A DNA stretch of 64,000 bases from Blautia luti (GCF_013304735.1 NZ_JAAITI010000019.1:1-64000), one strand, 5' to 3'. Shown: positions 42,865-53,950, counted from the stretch's first letter. Made by a program: numbers and translations. The notes: generated by a model not told the origin, from the letters alone.

Positions 42865-43854
42865 ATGATAACATTAAACGATTATCTGTATTCCGGAGAT
42901 ACTCTTCTTCGGATACTGAAAAAATATATCCGGGATCTTAGGACAGAGGCAAAGGAAAAACATAACGAAATCGATCTGGTACACTGCAATTTTCTGATCC
43001 AGATCCAGGAACTTCTGGAACATAATGATTTCCTTACTGCCCAGTCCCAGAAAATCCGGGAATTCTATAAATATATGGCCGGGGAATATCCGTTTCTGGC
43101 ATTTACCTTCAAGGGGAGAATTAAATCTCTGATCCGCGCAGAAGAAAAATTTAATGGATATGTGGTGGAGTTTATCTATGATTATTATAAAGAACATGGA
43201 GAATATCCTTCTGTATCTAAGATCAAGGAGCGCTTAAGCTGTTTTCGGGATTTTATCGCTTACCGGATCGTTATCGCCATGCCCAGGTGTCATCTAAAAA
43301 ATGGCGAAAATGCCAGAGAGGAAGAATTGCGTTATCTCTATGAGATTGCAAATGTGCTCCCGGGTTTTCTGGAAGAAAGAGGATTTACCGCAGAGCCGGC
43401 CAGAGGCGTGCAGGAAAGCACTTCTCCATTGCTCAGCGAGGAAGCCAAACCTTACTATCGGGATTATATCTGCAACAACAGTGAGGATGATTATCAGTCT
43501 CTGCATATTACCTTTTATGATAACAGTTCCAGAAGCTATATGGAAGTACAGTTGCGGACCAAAGACATGGATGATGTGGCAGAGATCGGCTCTGCCAATC
43601 ACTTAAGCTATGAGAAAAAACAGGAAAGTGAGCGCAGGCGAAGAGATGCGATCCCTCATGGCGAATGTATTTATTTTGACGAGGCTTATGAACGTGGGAT
43701 GAGACTTCTGGGTCTGGATCTTGCAAAATTGGATGTCAATATGTTCGGGGCGGTAAACAACAGCCTGATCAATGACGGCTGTGGACTGTTCCGCGGAAGA
43801 ATGATTCTTCCCTATGAGCATCTTTCCCGTTTTCAGAATGATATCATTGACTGA
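42865..43854 (+). CDS. RelA/SpoT-domain protein (alarmone synthetase-like)
   Basis: A 329-aa protein with a RelA/SpoT nucleotidyltransferase-like core: KIKERLSCFRDFIAYRIVI, YQSLHITFYD and the MEVQLRTKDMDD motif. It lacks an HD hydrolase domain and TGS/ACT regions, so it is not a full Rel. It is longer than RelP/RelQ (about 210-260 aa) because of an N-terminal helical extension (~1-110) and a C-terminal tail. It may make (p)ppGpp or a related nucleotide; this is inferred. Position right after purine nucleoside phosphorylase is suggestive of purine-linked control. Followed by a MATE gene 11 bp later. Confidence 0.75.
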   Translation: MITLNDYLYSGDTLLRILKKYIRDLRTEAKEKHNEIDLVHCNFLIQIQELLEHNDFLTAQSQKIREFYKYMAGEYPFLAFTFKGRIKSLIRAEEKFNGYVVEFIYDYYKEHGEYPSVSKIKERLSCFRDFIAYRIVIAMPRCHLKNGENAREEELRYLYEIANVLPGFLEERGFTAEPARGVQESTSPLLSEEAKPYYRDYICNNSEDDYQSLHITFYDNSSRSYMEVQLRTKDMDDVAEIGSANHLSYEKKQESERRRRDAIPHGECIYFDEAYERGMRLLGLDLAKLDVNMFGAVNNSLINDGCGLFRGRMILPYEHLSRFQNDIID

Positions 43855-43865
43855 GGGAGGATGCT

Positions 43866-45200
43866 ATGAAAGATCTGACAAAGGGAAAACCTTCCGCTTT
43901 GATTCTTTCTTTTGCACTTCCGGTGTTTCTGGGGAATCTTTTGCAGCTGACGTACAGCCTTGTGGATACCAGGATTGTGGGAACTTTTCTTAAGGAAGAT
44001 GCGTTGGCGGCGGTGGGAGCAACCAGTGCTTTAAGTGGACTGATTATCGGGTTTCTGCTGGGCCTTGCAAATGGTTTTGCCATTATTACCGCACAGAAAT
44101 TTGGTGCCGGAAAGAAGGAAAGCGTGCGAAAATCTTTCGCCTTGTCTCTGATGATGGGAAGCGCAATTGCATTACTTCTGACAGTTATAGGACTTCTGTT
44201 TCTACACCCGATCCTTACATTCTTAAATGTGCCGGAGCATCTGGTAAATATGGCTGCACAGTATATTTTTATTATTATTGCCGGTATGCTGGCAACATTT
44301 CTTTACGATGCTTGTGCTGCGTCGTTGCGTGCGTTGGGAGATACGGTTACGCCGTTAATGATCCTGGCGGTATCTGTGGCTTTAAATATTGCAGGAGATC
44401 TGTTTTTTATACGGGTAGTGAAGGCAGGAGTCCGGGGAGCGGCCATTGCCACGGTGCTTTCACAGGTACTGGCATTTCTGGTGTGCTGGTTTTATATGGT
44501 TCGCAGATATGAGATTCTTCGGCTGAAGAGAGAGGATTTTGTAAAGCCGGATAAATCCATGATGAAAAATATGCTGAGTGCAGGATTGTCCATGGGATTT
44601 ATGAGTTCTCTTGTAAATCTTGGAACGCTTGCTTTACAGACATCCATCAACCGTCTGGGAAGAGATATTATCGTGGCACATACGGCAGCGCGGAAAATTA
44701 CCGAAATGTTTATGATCATGTTCAGCGTGTTCGGCCAGACCATGGCAACGTTCTGTGGACAGAATGCAGGAGCAGGGAGAATGGACCGTGTGCGAAAAGG
44801 AATCGGCCTTGCGATTATGTATACCTGTATCTGGTCGGTATTTGCCGCAATTTTAAGTTTTACCATAGGAAAACATCTGGTTTATCTGGTTACCGGAAGC
44901 CGGAATGAAACAGTAATTCTTAATGCAACCAATTATCTGAAATTTGATACGCTTTTTTATTTTGTGACTGCTGTGATCAGCATGCTGCGTAATTCCATGC
45001 AGGGCCTGGGGGAATATGTGATTCCATTGGTTTCCAGTTCTCTGGAAATGATTGAAAAAGTTATCATTGCGATGACGCTGGTGCCGCTTCTGGGGTATAC
45101 CGGTGTGATTGTGGCAGAGCCCATTGTATGGTTTATTATGGTAATTCCGCTGATTATAAAAATTTTCCGGATGCCGGTATTTGAGAAAAAAACAGTATAA
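43866..45200 (+). CDS. MATE family efflux transporter
   Basis: A 444-aa transporter of the MATE fold with twelve helices: PVFLGNLLQLTYSLVDTRIVG in helix 1, ASLRALGDTVTPLM in the middle and NSMQGLGEYVIPL in the second repeat. Ribosome site GGGAGGATGCT immediately before ATG 43866. It is only distantly similar to the MATE at 24064. Ends at a strong bidirectional terminator. Confidence 0.93.
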   Translation: MKDLTKGKPSALILSFALPVFLGNLLQLTYSLVDTRIVGTFLKEDALAAVGATSALSGLIIGFLLGLANGFAIITAQKFGAGKKESVRKSFALSLMMGSAIALLLTVIGLLFLHPILTFLNVPEHLVNMAAQYIFIIIAGMLATFLYDACAASLRALGDTVTPLMILAVSVALNIAGDLFFIRVVKAGVRGAAIATVLSQVLAFLVCWFYMVRRYEILRLKREDFVKPDKSMMKNMLSAGLSMGFMSSLVNLGTLALQTSINRLGRDIIVAHTAARKITEMFMIMFSVFGQTMATFCGQNAGAGRMDRVRKGIGLAIMYTCIWSVFAAILSFTIGKHLVYLVTGSRNETVILNATNYLKFDTLFYFVTAVISMLRNSMQGLGEYVIPLVSSSLEMIEKVIIAMTLVPLLGYTGVIVAEPIVWFIMVIPLIIKIFRMPVFEKKTV

Positions 45201-45207
45201 CAGTATA

Positions 45208-45249
45208 AAAAAGCACGCTGCCTGGAAATCCAAAAGCAGCGTGCTTTTT
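45208..45249. terminator. Bidirectional terminator between convergent genes
   Basis: Perfect 14-bp arms AAAAAGCACGCTGC / GCAGCGTGCTTTTT with a 14-nt loop, serving the MATE gene on the plus strand and the DUF2798-like gene on the minus strand. Confidence 0.92.
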
Positions 45250-45271
45250 AACACTTTGAAATTATTTGTAG

Positions 45272-45763
45272 TTACATATTTGTAGCGGCTTCTTTGGCGC
45301 TTTCTTTTTCAGGGAAAATATGTCTGAAAATAAAACGTACAATAGGACCTGCGTAGATCAGCTGCCAGAAAAAGGCTGCCGGGAAATTCATAAAAGTTGT
45401 CTGAAGCCAGACAGCAATAAACTGATTTCCTGCATGTTTAAAGAAAAGAGTTGCAAAAAAGCTCATCAGCGGACACATGAAAGCAATGGAAGCAACAGAG
45501 ATTGCAAGGATCATGCTGAACGGATGACAGCTGCGGAAATCTACCATGCGGTTTGCGCAGGCAAAAGCAAGTTTGGATACAAGGAAGAAATCAAGAACAA
45601 AGGCGATCGGTCCCATAAAAGTAAGCTCACGAAAAGCAGAGAGGAACACGCTATTTGTCATTGCTCCGGTGTTCAGTACGATGTTGTAACAGATCATGGC
45701 GTAAACCATGAAAAATACCATGATGATAGTAAAAATGACTTCCTGAAATTTGTTTTTTGGCAT
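45272..45763 (-). CDS. DUF2798-like membrane protein
   Basis: A 163-aa protein with four hydrophobic helices in two similar halves (FTIIMVFFMVYAMICYN near the start; MAILAI-like third helix; FPAAFFWQLIYAGPIVRFIFR at the end), the pattern of DUF2798 proteins. Ribosome site AAAGGAGG on the minus strand. Upstream lies a TATGACA-N6-TGTCATA palindrome that may be its operator. Function unknown. Confidence 0.8.
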   Translation of the reverse strand: MPKNKFQEVIFTIIMVFFMVYAMICYNIVLNTGAMTNSVFLSAFRELTFMGPIAFVLDFFLVSKLAFACANRMVDFRSCHPFSMILAISVASIAFMCPLMSFFATLFFKHAGNQFIAVWLQTTFMNFPAAFFWQLIYAGPIVRFIFRHIFPEKESAKEAATNM

Positions 45764-47421
<1,658 letters not shown>

Positions 47422-47455
47422 AGGAACTTTCATATAAAATTAGCCAAGAGTACAT

Positions 47456-47497
47456 CGGGGCCGGAACAGATTTTTTCTGTACCGGCCCCGGTTTTTG
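47456..47497 (+). terminator. Enolase terminator
   Basis: CGGGGCCGG / CCGGCCCCG with an inner ACAGA/TCTGT stem, followed by five T. Confidence 0.92.
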
Positions 47498-47587
47498 GGC
47501 AAAAATAATGTTGCCAGATTTGTAAAAATGGTATATTATGTTTAACAGCCGCGTGAAACAAATAAAAAATTTAATATTGGAGATGCT

Positions 47588-48364
47588 ATGAAAGAATACG
47601 TAAATACTTTTTTACATTACAGGTTCCTTCTGGGAGAGCTTGTAAAAAAAGGAATTAAGTTGAAATACCGACGTTCCTATCTTGGTATTGTCTGGTCGCT
47701 TTTGGAACCGTTGCTTACTATGATTGTACTGACTATCGTATTTGGTACTCTGTTTGGAAATAAGGATCGGACGTTTCCTGTATATATTCTTACCGGTCGT
47801 TTGCTGTACAGCTATTTTTCAAATTCAACGTCACGTGCGCTGAAATCAGTCAGAGCGAATGCGGGAATGATCAAAAAAGTATATGTACCGAAGTATATCT
47901 ATCCATTATCCAGTGTACTTTATAACTACGTGATTTTTCTGATTTCATTGATTGTGCTTGCGATCGTAAGCGTTGTGCTTGGAATTCAGCCAACTATTTA
48001 TATGTTCCAGATACCGATCGCGTTGATACTGGTGCTTTTACTTTCTTATGGAATCGGAATGATTCTTGCGACAATTGGAGTCTTTTTCAGGGATATGGAG
48101 TATTTGTGGTCAGTAGCACTGATGATCATTATGTATACTTGTGCAATTTTCTATTATCCGTCCAGACTTTTGAAGAGTGGTTTTGCATGGATACTGAAAT
48201 TCAATCCATTGTATTGCACAATCAGTATTTTTCGTTCTGCCATGTTTGGAGAAATGATGAATATCCATTATTTTGTATATGCGCTGGGCTTTAGCTTGGT
48301 GACAATTCTGGTTGGAATGATCTGTTTTAAGAAAAAACAGGATGAATTTATACTTTATATATAA
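47588..48364 (+). CDS. Polysaccharide ABC exporter permease (TagG/Wzm-like)
   Basis: A 258-aa membrane protein with six helices and the ABC-2 export signature: LVKKGIKLKYRRSYLGIVWSLLEPL at the N-terminus. By family it exports a lipid-linked polysaccharide or teichoic acid across the membrane. It is followed 23 bp later by its ATPase. No glycosyltransferases lie in the window. Starts 3 bp before nothing else; ribosome site GGAGATGCT is directly upstream of ATG 47588. Confidence 0.9.
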   Translation: MKEYVNTFLHYRFLLGELVKKGIKLKYRRSYLGIVWSLLEPLLTMIVLTIVFGTLFGNKDRTFPVYILTGRLLYSYFSNSTSRALKSVRANAGMIKKVYVPKYIYPLSSVLYNYVIFLISLIVLAIVSVVLGIQPTIYMFQIPIALILVLLLSYGIGMILATIGVFFRDMEYLWSVALMIIMYTCAIFYYPSRLLKSGFAWILKFNPLYCTISIFRSAMFGEMMNIHYFVYALGFSLVTILVGMICFKKKQDEFILYI

Positions 48365-48387
48365 TTGCGGATTTACAGGAGAGAAAA

Positions 48388-49125
48388 ATGGGAAAACCGG
48401 CAGTTGTAGTAGACAATGTAAGTATGAAATTTAATCTCAGTAAAGAGAAGGTTGATAACCTGAAAGACTATCTGATTAAATTCATAAAGAAAGAAATTAA
48501 ATATAATGAATTCTGGGCTCTTCAGAATGTGAAGTTTGAAGTGGAAAAGGGAGACCGTGTTGGCATCCTGGGACTGAACGGAGCCGGAAAAAGTACTCTG
48601 CTTAAAGTAATTGCAGGCGTATTTAAACCTACAGAAGGTAAAGTTATCAAAAATGGAAGACTGGTTCCGCTTCTTGAGCTTGGAGCTGGCTTTGAGTCAC
48701 AGTATACCGGCCGTGAGAATATCTATCTTTACGGAGCAATGCTTGGATATTCCAAGAAGTTTATTGAAGAAAAATTTGATGAGATCGTTGAATTTTCAGA
48801 ACTGAAGGAATTTATTGATGTACCGATCAAGAACTATTCTTCCGGTATGAAAGCGAGACTTGGATTTTCCATCGCGACACTGGTGTCACCGGATATCCTG
48901 ATCCTGGATGAGGTACTTTCCGTAGGAGATGCCAAATTCAGGAAAAAGAGTGAGAAAAAAGTTCTCAGTATGTTTGACAAAGGTGTCACCGTTCTGTTTG
49001 TCTCACATTCCCTGCAGCAGGTACAGCGCCTCTGTAATAAAGCGATGATCCTTGAAAAAGGAAAACTGATCGCATATGGTGATATTGATGAGATTTCTGA
49101 ACAGTATGAAAGAATGATCGATTAA
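48388..49125 (+). CDS. Polysaccharide ABC exporter ATPase (TagH/Wzt-like)
   Basis: A 245-aa ATPase: Walker A GLNGAGKST (~63-71), the family marker ELGAGFESQYTGRENIYLYG, signature YSSGMKARLGFS, Walker B ILILDEVLSVGD, and switch His in FVSHSLQQV. It has no C-terminal carbohydrate-binding extension, so it is of the short Wzt/TagH type. Partner of the permease 23 bp upstream. Confidence 0.93.
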   Translation: MGKPAVVVDNVSMKFNLSKEKVDNLKDYLIKFIKKEIKYNEFWALQNVKFEVEKGDRVGILGLNGAGKSTLLKVIAGVFKPTEGKVIKNGRLVPLLELGAGFESQYTGRENIYLYGAMLGYSKKFIEEKFDEIVEFSELKEFIDVPIKNYSSGMKARLGFSIATLVSPDILILDEVLSVGDAKFRKKSEKKVLSMFDKGVTVLFVSHSLQQVQRLCNKAMILEKGKLIAYGDIDEISEQYERMID

Positions 49126-49166
49126 CAGAAACAGGAAAGCTCAGGCGGATGCCTGAAAAAATGGCG

Positions 49167-49208
49167 ATAGCCAGACGATTTGCGGAAATAATGCAAATGT
49201 CTGGCTAT
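49167..49208 (+). terminator. Probable terminator after the exporter pair
   Basis: 16-bp stem ATAGCCAGACATTTGC-type with one bulged G, loop ~9 nt, followed by a T-rich stretch. Positions 49167-49183 and 49193-49208. Confidence 0.6.
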
Positions 49209-49245
49209 TGTGTTATTATACTATGGAAGAACAGGGAGGTAAAAA

Positions 49246-49989
49246 ATGACATTACAGCAGATTCTTGAAGAAGTAAAGAACGGCCAGCTCTCTGTGGAAC
49301 ATGCAGAGAACCTTCTGAAAAAAGAAGGCTATGAGGAGATGGATTACGCAAAGCTGGATACCACTCGGAAAGAACGGACCGGTTTTGCAGAAGTGGTTTA
49401 CTGTGCAAGAAAAGCCGATGAACATCTTTTGAATATTTATCAGAAACTTTATGAGGAAGACGGAGAAGTATTTGGAACAAGGGCGTCTAGACATCAGTAT
49501 GAACTGGTGAAAAGCATTCTTCCCCAGGTAGTTTATGATCCTGTCTCCGGGATTTTGAAGATTGAAAAAGAAAAGGAACATATCGGAAAAGTGGCTGTAT
49601 GCACAGCCGGGACTGCAGATATTTCTGTTGCGGAGGAGGCAGCTCAGACTGCAGAGTATTTTGGTACCCACGTAGATCGGATTTATGATGTGGGAGTCAG
49701 TGGCATGCACAGACTTTTTTCCAGACTGGATACCATCCAGGAGGCTAACTGCGTGGTTGCCGTAGCAGGAATGGAGGGCGCACTGGCAAGCGTGATGGGC
49801 GGACTTGTGAAACGTCCGGTGATTGCGGTTCCTACTTCGGTGGGATATGGTGCCAGCTTCCATGGTCTGTCAGCGCTTCTGACCATGATCAATTCCTGTG
49901 CCAACGGAATTGCGGTAGTAAATATTGACAACGGATATGGAGCCGGATATCTGGCAACACAGATCAACTGGCTTGCGGAGGGAAAATAG
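49246..49989 (+). CDS. larB: Nickel-pincer cofactor biosynthesis protein LarB
   Basis: A 247-aa LarB: N-terminal helical part (ILEEVKNGQLSVEHAENLLK), then the PurE-like domain with VAVCTAGTADISVAEEAAQTAEYFG, VAGMEGALASVMGGLVKRPVIAVPTSVGYGAS and a C-terminal NIDNGYGAGYLA. It carboxylates and hydrolyses nicotinate adenine dinucleotide for the nickel-pincer nucleotide of lactate racemase-type enzymes. Its stop abuts the larC start codon exactly. larA and larE are not in the window. Confidence 0.95.
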   Translation: MTLQQILEEVKNGQLSVEHAENLLKKEGYEEMDYAKLDTTRKERTGFAEVVYCARKADEHLLNIYQKLYEEDGEVFGTRASRHQYELVKSILPQVVYDPVSGILKIEKEKEHIGKVAVCTAGTADISVAEEAAQTAEYFGTHVDRIYDVGVSGMHRLFSRLDTIQEANCVVAVAGMEGALASVMGGLVKRPVIAVPTSVGYGASFHGLSALLTMINSCANGIAVVNIDNGYGAGYLATQINWLAEGK

Positions 49990-51342
49990 ATGAAAAACAA
50001 ATTATATCTGGAGTGTACCTCCGGGATCAGCGGAGATATGACAGTTGCGGCACTTCTGGATCTTGGCGCAGATCAGAAAAAACTGGAGAGAGCTCTTAAA
50101 AGCCTTCCGGTAAAAGGCTTCGACATAAAGATCAGCCGTGTGGTAAAATCCGGGATCGATGCCTGTGATTTTGATGTACTGCTGGATCAGGAACATGAGA
50201 ATTACGACCATGATATGGAATATCTCCATGGACATTCTCACAGTCATGCTCATGAGGAGCATCATCATCAACATAGTCATGAAGCCCTGGAAGCTCATGA
50301 GCACACCCATTCTCATGAACATCATGTACATACAGAAACGGTGCATTCCCACCACGGTCACCATCACCACGAACACCGTGGCCTTAATGAGATCATGGAG
50401 ATCATTGACCATGCAGATATGACAGACCGTGCGAGATCCTATGCGAAAAAAATCTTTACCATTCTGGCCCATGCGGAGGCGAAAGCCCATAATGTACCGG
50501 AAGATATGGTGCATTTTCACGAAGTAGGAGCGGTGGATTCCATTGTGGACATTCTTTCCGTTGCAATCTGTATGGATGATCTGGATGTGGAGGAAGTGAT
50601 CGTTCCGAGACTCTGTGAGGGAAGCGGAACCATCCGCTGCCAGCATGGGATCCTTCCGGTACCGGTACCGGCAGTAAGCAACATTGTAAGTGCCCATCAT
50701 CTGAAACTGCATATCACACCGGTACAGGGTGAACTGGTAACCCCTACCGGAGCGGCTGTCGTGGCAGCATTCCTTACATCAGAAAAACTGCCAGAAGATT
50801 TCACAGTGGAAAAGATCGGCATCGGAGCAGGCAAGCGCCAGTACGAATGCCCGGGAATCCTCCGGGCCATGCTGATCCGGGAATCCGGGGATGTTTCGGG
50901 AGCGGATGTTTCCACAGAAACAGATACCATCGTGAAACTGGAATCCAACATAGATGACTGTACGGGAGAAACTCTCGGTTATGTTATGGAACGTCTGTAT
51001 GAGGCAGGAGCCAGAGAAGCCAATTACATGCCTGTATTTATGAAGAAAAACCGTCCGGCGTGGCTGCTTACGGTTCTCTGTAAGAGGGAACAAGTTCCGA
51101 CAATGGAGCAGATCATTTTCAGAGAAACCACAACCATCGGGATCCGCCGTCAGGAGATGGAACGGACCATTCTGAAAAGGGAAAAAAGAACGGTTACCAC
51201 TCCTCTTGGAGAGGTGGAAGTAAAGGTCTGCACTTTTGATGGACAGGAATATTTTTATCCGGAATATGAAAGTGTAAAAAAACTCTGTGAAAAAACGGGA
51301 ATTTCCTATAAAGAAGCATACCATATGGCTGTCCGGGGATGA
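49990..51342 (+). CDS. larC: Nickel-pincer cofactor biosynthesis protein LarC
   Basis: A 450-aa LarC (nickel insertase): YLECTSGISGDMTVAALLDLGAD at the start, FHEVGAVDSIVDILS, TPTGAAVVAAFL, IGIGAGKRQYECPGILRAML and a C-terminal domain with ESNIDDCTGETLGYVMERL. Residues ~80-132 hold about 25 histidines, a putative nickel-storage stretch. In Lactobacillus plantarum LarC is made through a frameshift from two reading frames; here it is one continuous frame. It directly follows larB with no gap. Confidence 0.95.
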   Translation: MKNKLYLECTSGISGDMTVAALLDLGADQKKLERALKSLPVKGFDIKISRVVKSGIDACDFDVLLDQEHENYDHDMEYLHGHSHSHAHEEHHHQHSHEALEAHEHTHSHEHHVHTETVHSHHGHHHHEHRGLNEIMEIIDHADMTDRARSYAKKIFTILAHAEAKAHNVPEDMVHFHEVGAVDSIVDILSVAICMDDLDVEEVIVPRLCEGSGTIRCQHGILPVPVPAVSNIVSAHHLKLHITPVQGELVTPTGAAVVAAFLTSEKLPEDFTVEKIGIGAGKRQYECPGILRAMLIRESGDVSGADVSTETDTIVKLESNIDDCTGETLGYVMERLYEAGAREANYMPVFMKKNRPAWLLTVLCKREQVPTMEQIIFRETTTIGIRRQEMERTILKREKRTVTTPLGEVEVKVCTFDGQEYFYPEYESVKKLCEKTGISYKEAYHMAVRG

Positions 51343-51483
51343 GGTCAACATGTCTGTCCACGGATAATGGGGGCTTACATATTGACACATTTTCAAAAAA
51401 ACTATATAAATGTATATAGAGCGATTATTGCCGGACAGAGAATCTGGCAGTGACACAGTAAGGCAGAAGCAGGAGAAGGATTT

Positions 51484-52512
51484 ATGGCGGTAACGATACA
51501 GCAGATTGCAGAACGGGCAGGGGTTTCCAGAGGAACCGTAGACAGAGCATTAAATCACAGGGGACGGATCAATCCGGAGGTGGCAGAGAAGATCTGTCGT
51601 CTGGCGGACGAGATGGGATACGTACAGAAAGAGCGGAAACGTTCCAGAACAGCTAAAGACGAAAGACTGAAGATCGGAGTGGTAACACAGCTTGCCAGAT
51701 CTTCTTTTATGCAGGAAGTGAACCGTGGCATTGAGAAGGCTGCCCAGGAACTGAAAGAAAAAGGAATCCAGCTGATCCTGAAAGAAGGCCTTTCCGTAGA
51801 TGAGGACGAACAGCTTCAAGCCATTGAAGAACTGGAACAGGAAGGGATCCGTGGCCTTGCGGTGATGCCGGTAGACAGTGAGGCTGTCCGGGAAAAACTG
51901 AATGCACTCATCGAAGAGAAAAATATTCCTGTGGTAACCTTTAACTCGGATATTGTGGGGACAAGAAGAGCCTGCTTTGTGGGAATGGATAACCGTAAGA
52001 GCGGACGTACCGCAGCGGGTCTCTTGGGAATGATGACAAGAGGAAGCGGAAAGATCCTCATCATTACCGGATATTTCAGCAACCATGTTGACAATCAGCG
52101 CGTGGATGGTTTCGTGGAGGAAGCCAAGAGGGCATTTCCACATCTGGAGATTGCCGGAGTTCATGGAAGTTTCGATGAGGCATCGGAAGTGGAACATATT
52201 ATCGAGAATGCCATGATGAGTACTTCCGGGATTAGCGGGATCCTGGTGGTATCTGGTGGTCAGGCAGGTGTGGGGAAAGCGTTTGATAAGCTCAGGCTGG
52301 ACCGTCGCCCGTATGTTGTGATCTATGACCAGACACCAAAGAATGAGAAAGCACTTAAAAATGATTCCGTGGATTTCCTCATCGATCAGAACGGATATGT
52401 CCAGGGCTATGAACCGCCAAGGATCCTGGCAGATATCCTGACCAAAGGGCAGGAACCGGAACGGGAATTTCTTTTTACAGATATCAAGATCAAAACCAAA
52501 TATAATCTGTGA
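51484..52512 (+). CDS. LacI family transcriptional regulator (probable inositol-operon regulator)
   Basis: A 342-aa regulator with the LacI helix-turn-helix (TIQQIAERAGVSRGTVDRALNHRGRINPEVAEKI) and a ribose-binding-protein-like effector domain. Ribosome site AGGAGAAGG lies just upstream of ATG 51484. It lies immediately before the iol genes and the repeated AAGCACGC motifs in their promoter, so it is the likely inositol-responsive repressor; this is inferred from position. A terminator follows at 52551-52584. Confidence 0.88.
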   Translation: MAVTIQQIAERAGVSRGTVDRALNHRGRINPEVAEKICRLADEMGYVQKERKRSRTAKDERLKIGVVTQLARSSFMQEVNRGIEKAAQELKEKGIQLILKEGLSVDEDEQLQAIEELEQEGIRGLAVMPVDSEAVREKLNALIEEKNIPVVTFNSDIVGTRRACFVGMDNRKSGRTAAGLLGMMTRGSGKILIITGYFSNHVDNQRVDGFVEEAKRAFPHLEIAGVHGSFDEASEVEHIIENAMMSTSGISGILVVSGGQAGVGKAFDKLRLDRRPYVVIYDQTPKNEKALKNDSVDFLIDQNGYVQGYEPPRILADILTKGQEPEREFLFTDIKIKTKYNL

Positions 52513-52897
52513 TCAGGCCGGTGGGCGAAAGATCACACAGAAAAATAAGAAAGTCTGCAGGATGGAAACATGCAGGCTTTTTTTATGGAAAGAATCTTCC
52601 TTGTTATGAAAAATATACATTCAAAAAGCGTGCTATATGCGTGCTGAAATACAAAGCACGTAAAAGCACATGGTAACAATAGCCACTTTCACCAAAATAA
52701 AACCATAGAAATTGTACAGAATAACAGAAAACAAAGAAAATGAAAAGAAGTACTTGCTCAATTTGAAAAAGAGTGCTATATTAACACCATAAGGAACACG
52801 CAAGAAAGCACGCTAGACGAAAAGAAAAGCACGCAAAACAAAAAAGCACACAAAAAAGAAGTAAAAAATAAACCATCAAACAAACGGAGGTAAGATC
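52513..52897 (+). promoter_or_regulatory. iol promoter region with repeated AAGCACGC-like motifs
   Basis: 385 bp. LacI terminator AAGTCTGCA/TGCAGGCTT with T-run at 52551-52584. Promoter TTGCTC (52754-52759), 17 bp, TATATT (52777-52782). Motif copies: GCGTGCT at 52628 and 52639 (11 bp apart), AAGCACG(T) at 52654, AAGCACA at 52664, AGTGCT at 52772 in the promoter spacer, AACACGC at 52795, AAAGCACGC at 52805 and 52826, AAAGCACAC at 52843. No gene seen. Confidence 0.65.
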
Positions 52898-53932
52898 ATG
52901 AAGTATATCGAATTTGATGAATCCAGACCAATGGACCTGGTACTCCTTGGAAGAGTTGCCATTGATTTCAACCCTGCTTACAACGATCAGGTGAAAGAAG
53001 AGTTCAAACCCCTGAAGAAAGTACATATGTTTGAGAAATTCGTAGGAGGATCTCCTGCAAACATCGCTGTAGGTGTTACCAAACATGGTCTGAAAGCAGG
53101 ATTCATCGGAAAGGTTTCTGACGATCAGTTTGGTGAGTATGTAGTGGATTATTTCAATGAGAGAGGAATCGATACCTCACAGATCACAAAGTGCACAAAC
53201 GGAGAGAAACTGGGACTTACCTTTACCGAGATGCTTTCTCCGAAGGAAAGCAGCATCCTGATGTACCGTAACCGCATCGCAGACCTGCAGCTTCATGTAG
53301 ATGATATCCATGAGGACTACATCAAAAACGCAAAAGCAATTCTCATTTCCGGAACAGCTCTTGCAGAGAGCCCGTCCAGAGAAGCAGCCATCAAAGCAGT
53401 TATGCTTGCAAAGAAAGTAAATACAAAGATCATCTTTGATATTGATTACAGAGAATACAACTGGAAGAACGCAGATGAGATTTCCATCTACTATTCCATC
53501 GTAGCCAAGGAAGCCGACATCATCATGGGCTCCAGAGAAGAGTTTGACCTTACAGAGAAGCTGATCAAAGAAGGCATGACCGATGAGGAGAGTGCAGCTT
53601 ACTGGCAGTCAAAGAATGCAAAGATCGTTGTGATCAAACATGGTATGAAAGGCTCCACAGCATACACAGTTGACGGACAGAAATTCAGCATCAAGCCATT
53701 CCCGGTTGAGGCAAGAAAAGGTTTCGGCGGCGGTGACGGATACGGCTCCGGATTCCTGTATGGACTGTATCAGGGATGGGAGATCATCGACTGCCTGGAG
53801 TTCGGTTCTGCAGAGGCATCCATGATGGTTAAGAGTAACAACTGCTCCGACTCCCTTCCAGGACCGGATGAAGTTCACGCATTCATTAAAGAAGAAAAAG
53901 AAAAATTCGGCGAAATGATCGCAAGAGTATAA
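52898..53932 (+). CDS. iolC: 5-dehydro-2-deoxygluconokinase IolC
   Basis: A 344-aa PfkB-family kinase: MDLVLLGRVAIDFNP at the start, FVGGSPANIAVGVTKHGLKAGFIGKVSDDQFG, and the C-terminal catalytic motif with GFGGGDGYGSGFLYGL (a GAGD-type anion hole). It phosphorylates 5-dehydro-2-deoxygluconate in myo-inositol catabolism. First gene of the iol operon; AACGGAGGTAAG ribosome site. Confidence 0.95.
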   Translation: MKYIEFDESRPMDLVLLGRVAIDFNPAYNDQVKEEFKPLKKVHMFEKFVGGSPANIAVGVTKHGLKAGFIGKVSDDQFGEYVVDYFNERGIDTSQITKCTNGEKLGLTFTEMLSPKESSILMYRNRIADLQLHVDDIHEDYIKNAKAILISGTALAESPSREAAIKAVMLAKKVNTKIIFDIDYREYNWKNADEISIYYSIVAKEADIIMGSREEFDLTEKLIKEGMTDEESAAYWQSKNAKIVVIKHGMKGSTAYTVDGQKFSIKPFPVEARKGFGGGDGYGSGFLYGLYQGWEIIDCLEFGSAEASMMVKSNNCSDSLPGPDEVHAFIKEEKEKFGEMIARV

Positions 53933-53950
53933 AGAAAAGGAGTGGAAAAA

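Noticed and set aside
50002-50712. Long minus-strand ORF opposite larC, Met-rich
   Set aside because: It is the antisense of the His-rich larC region; the codon bias belongs to larC.
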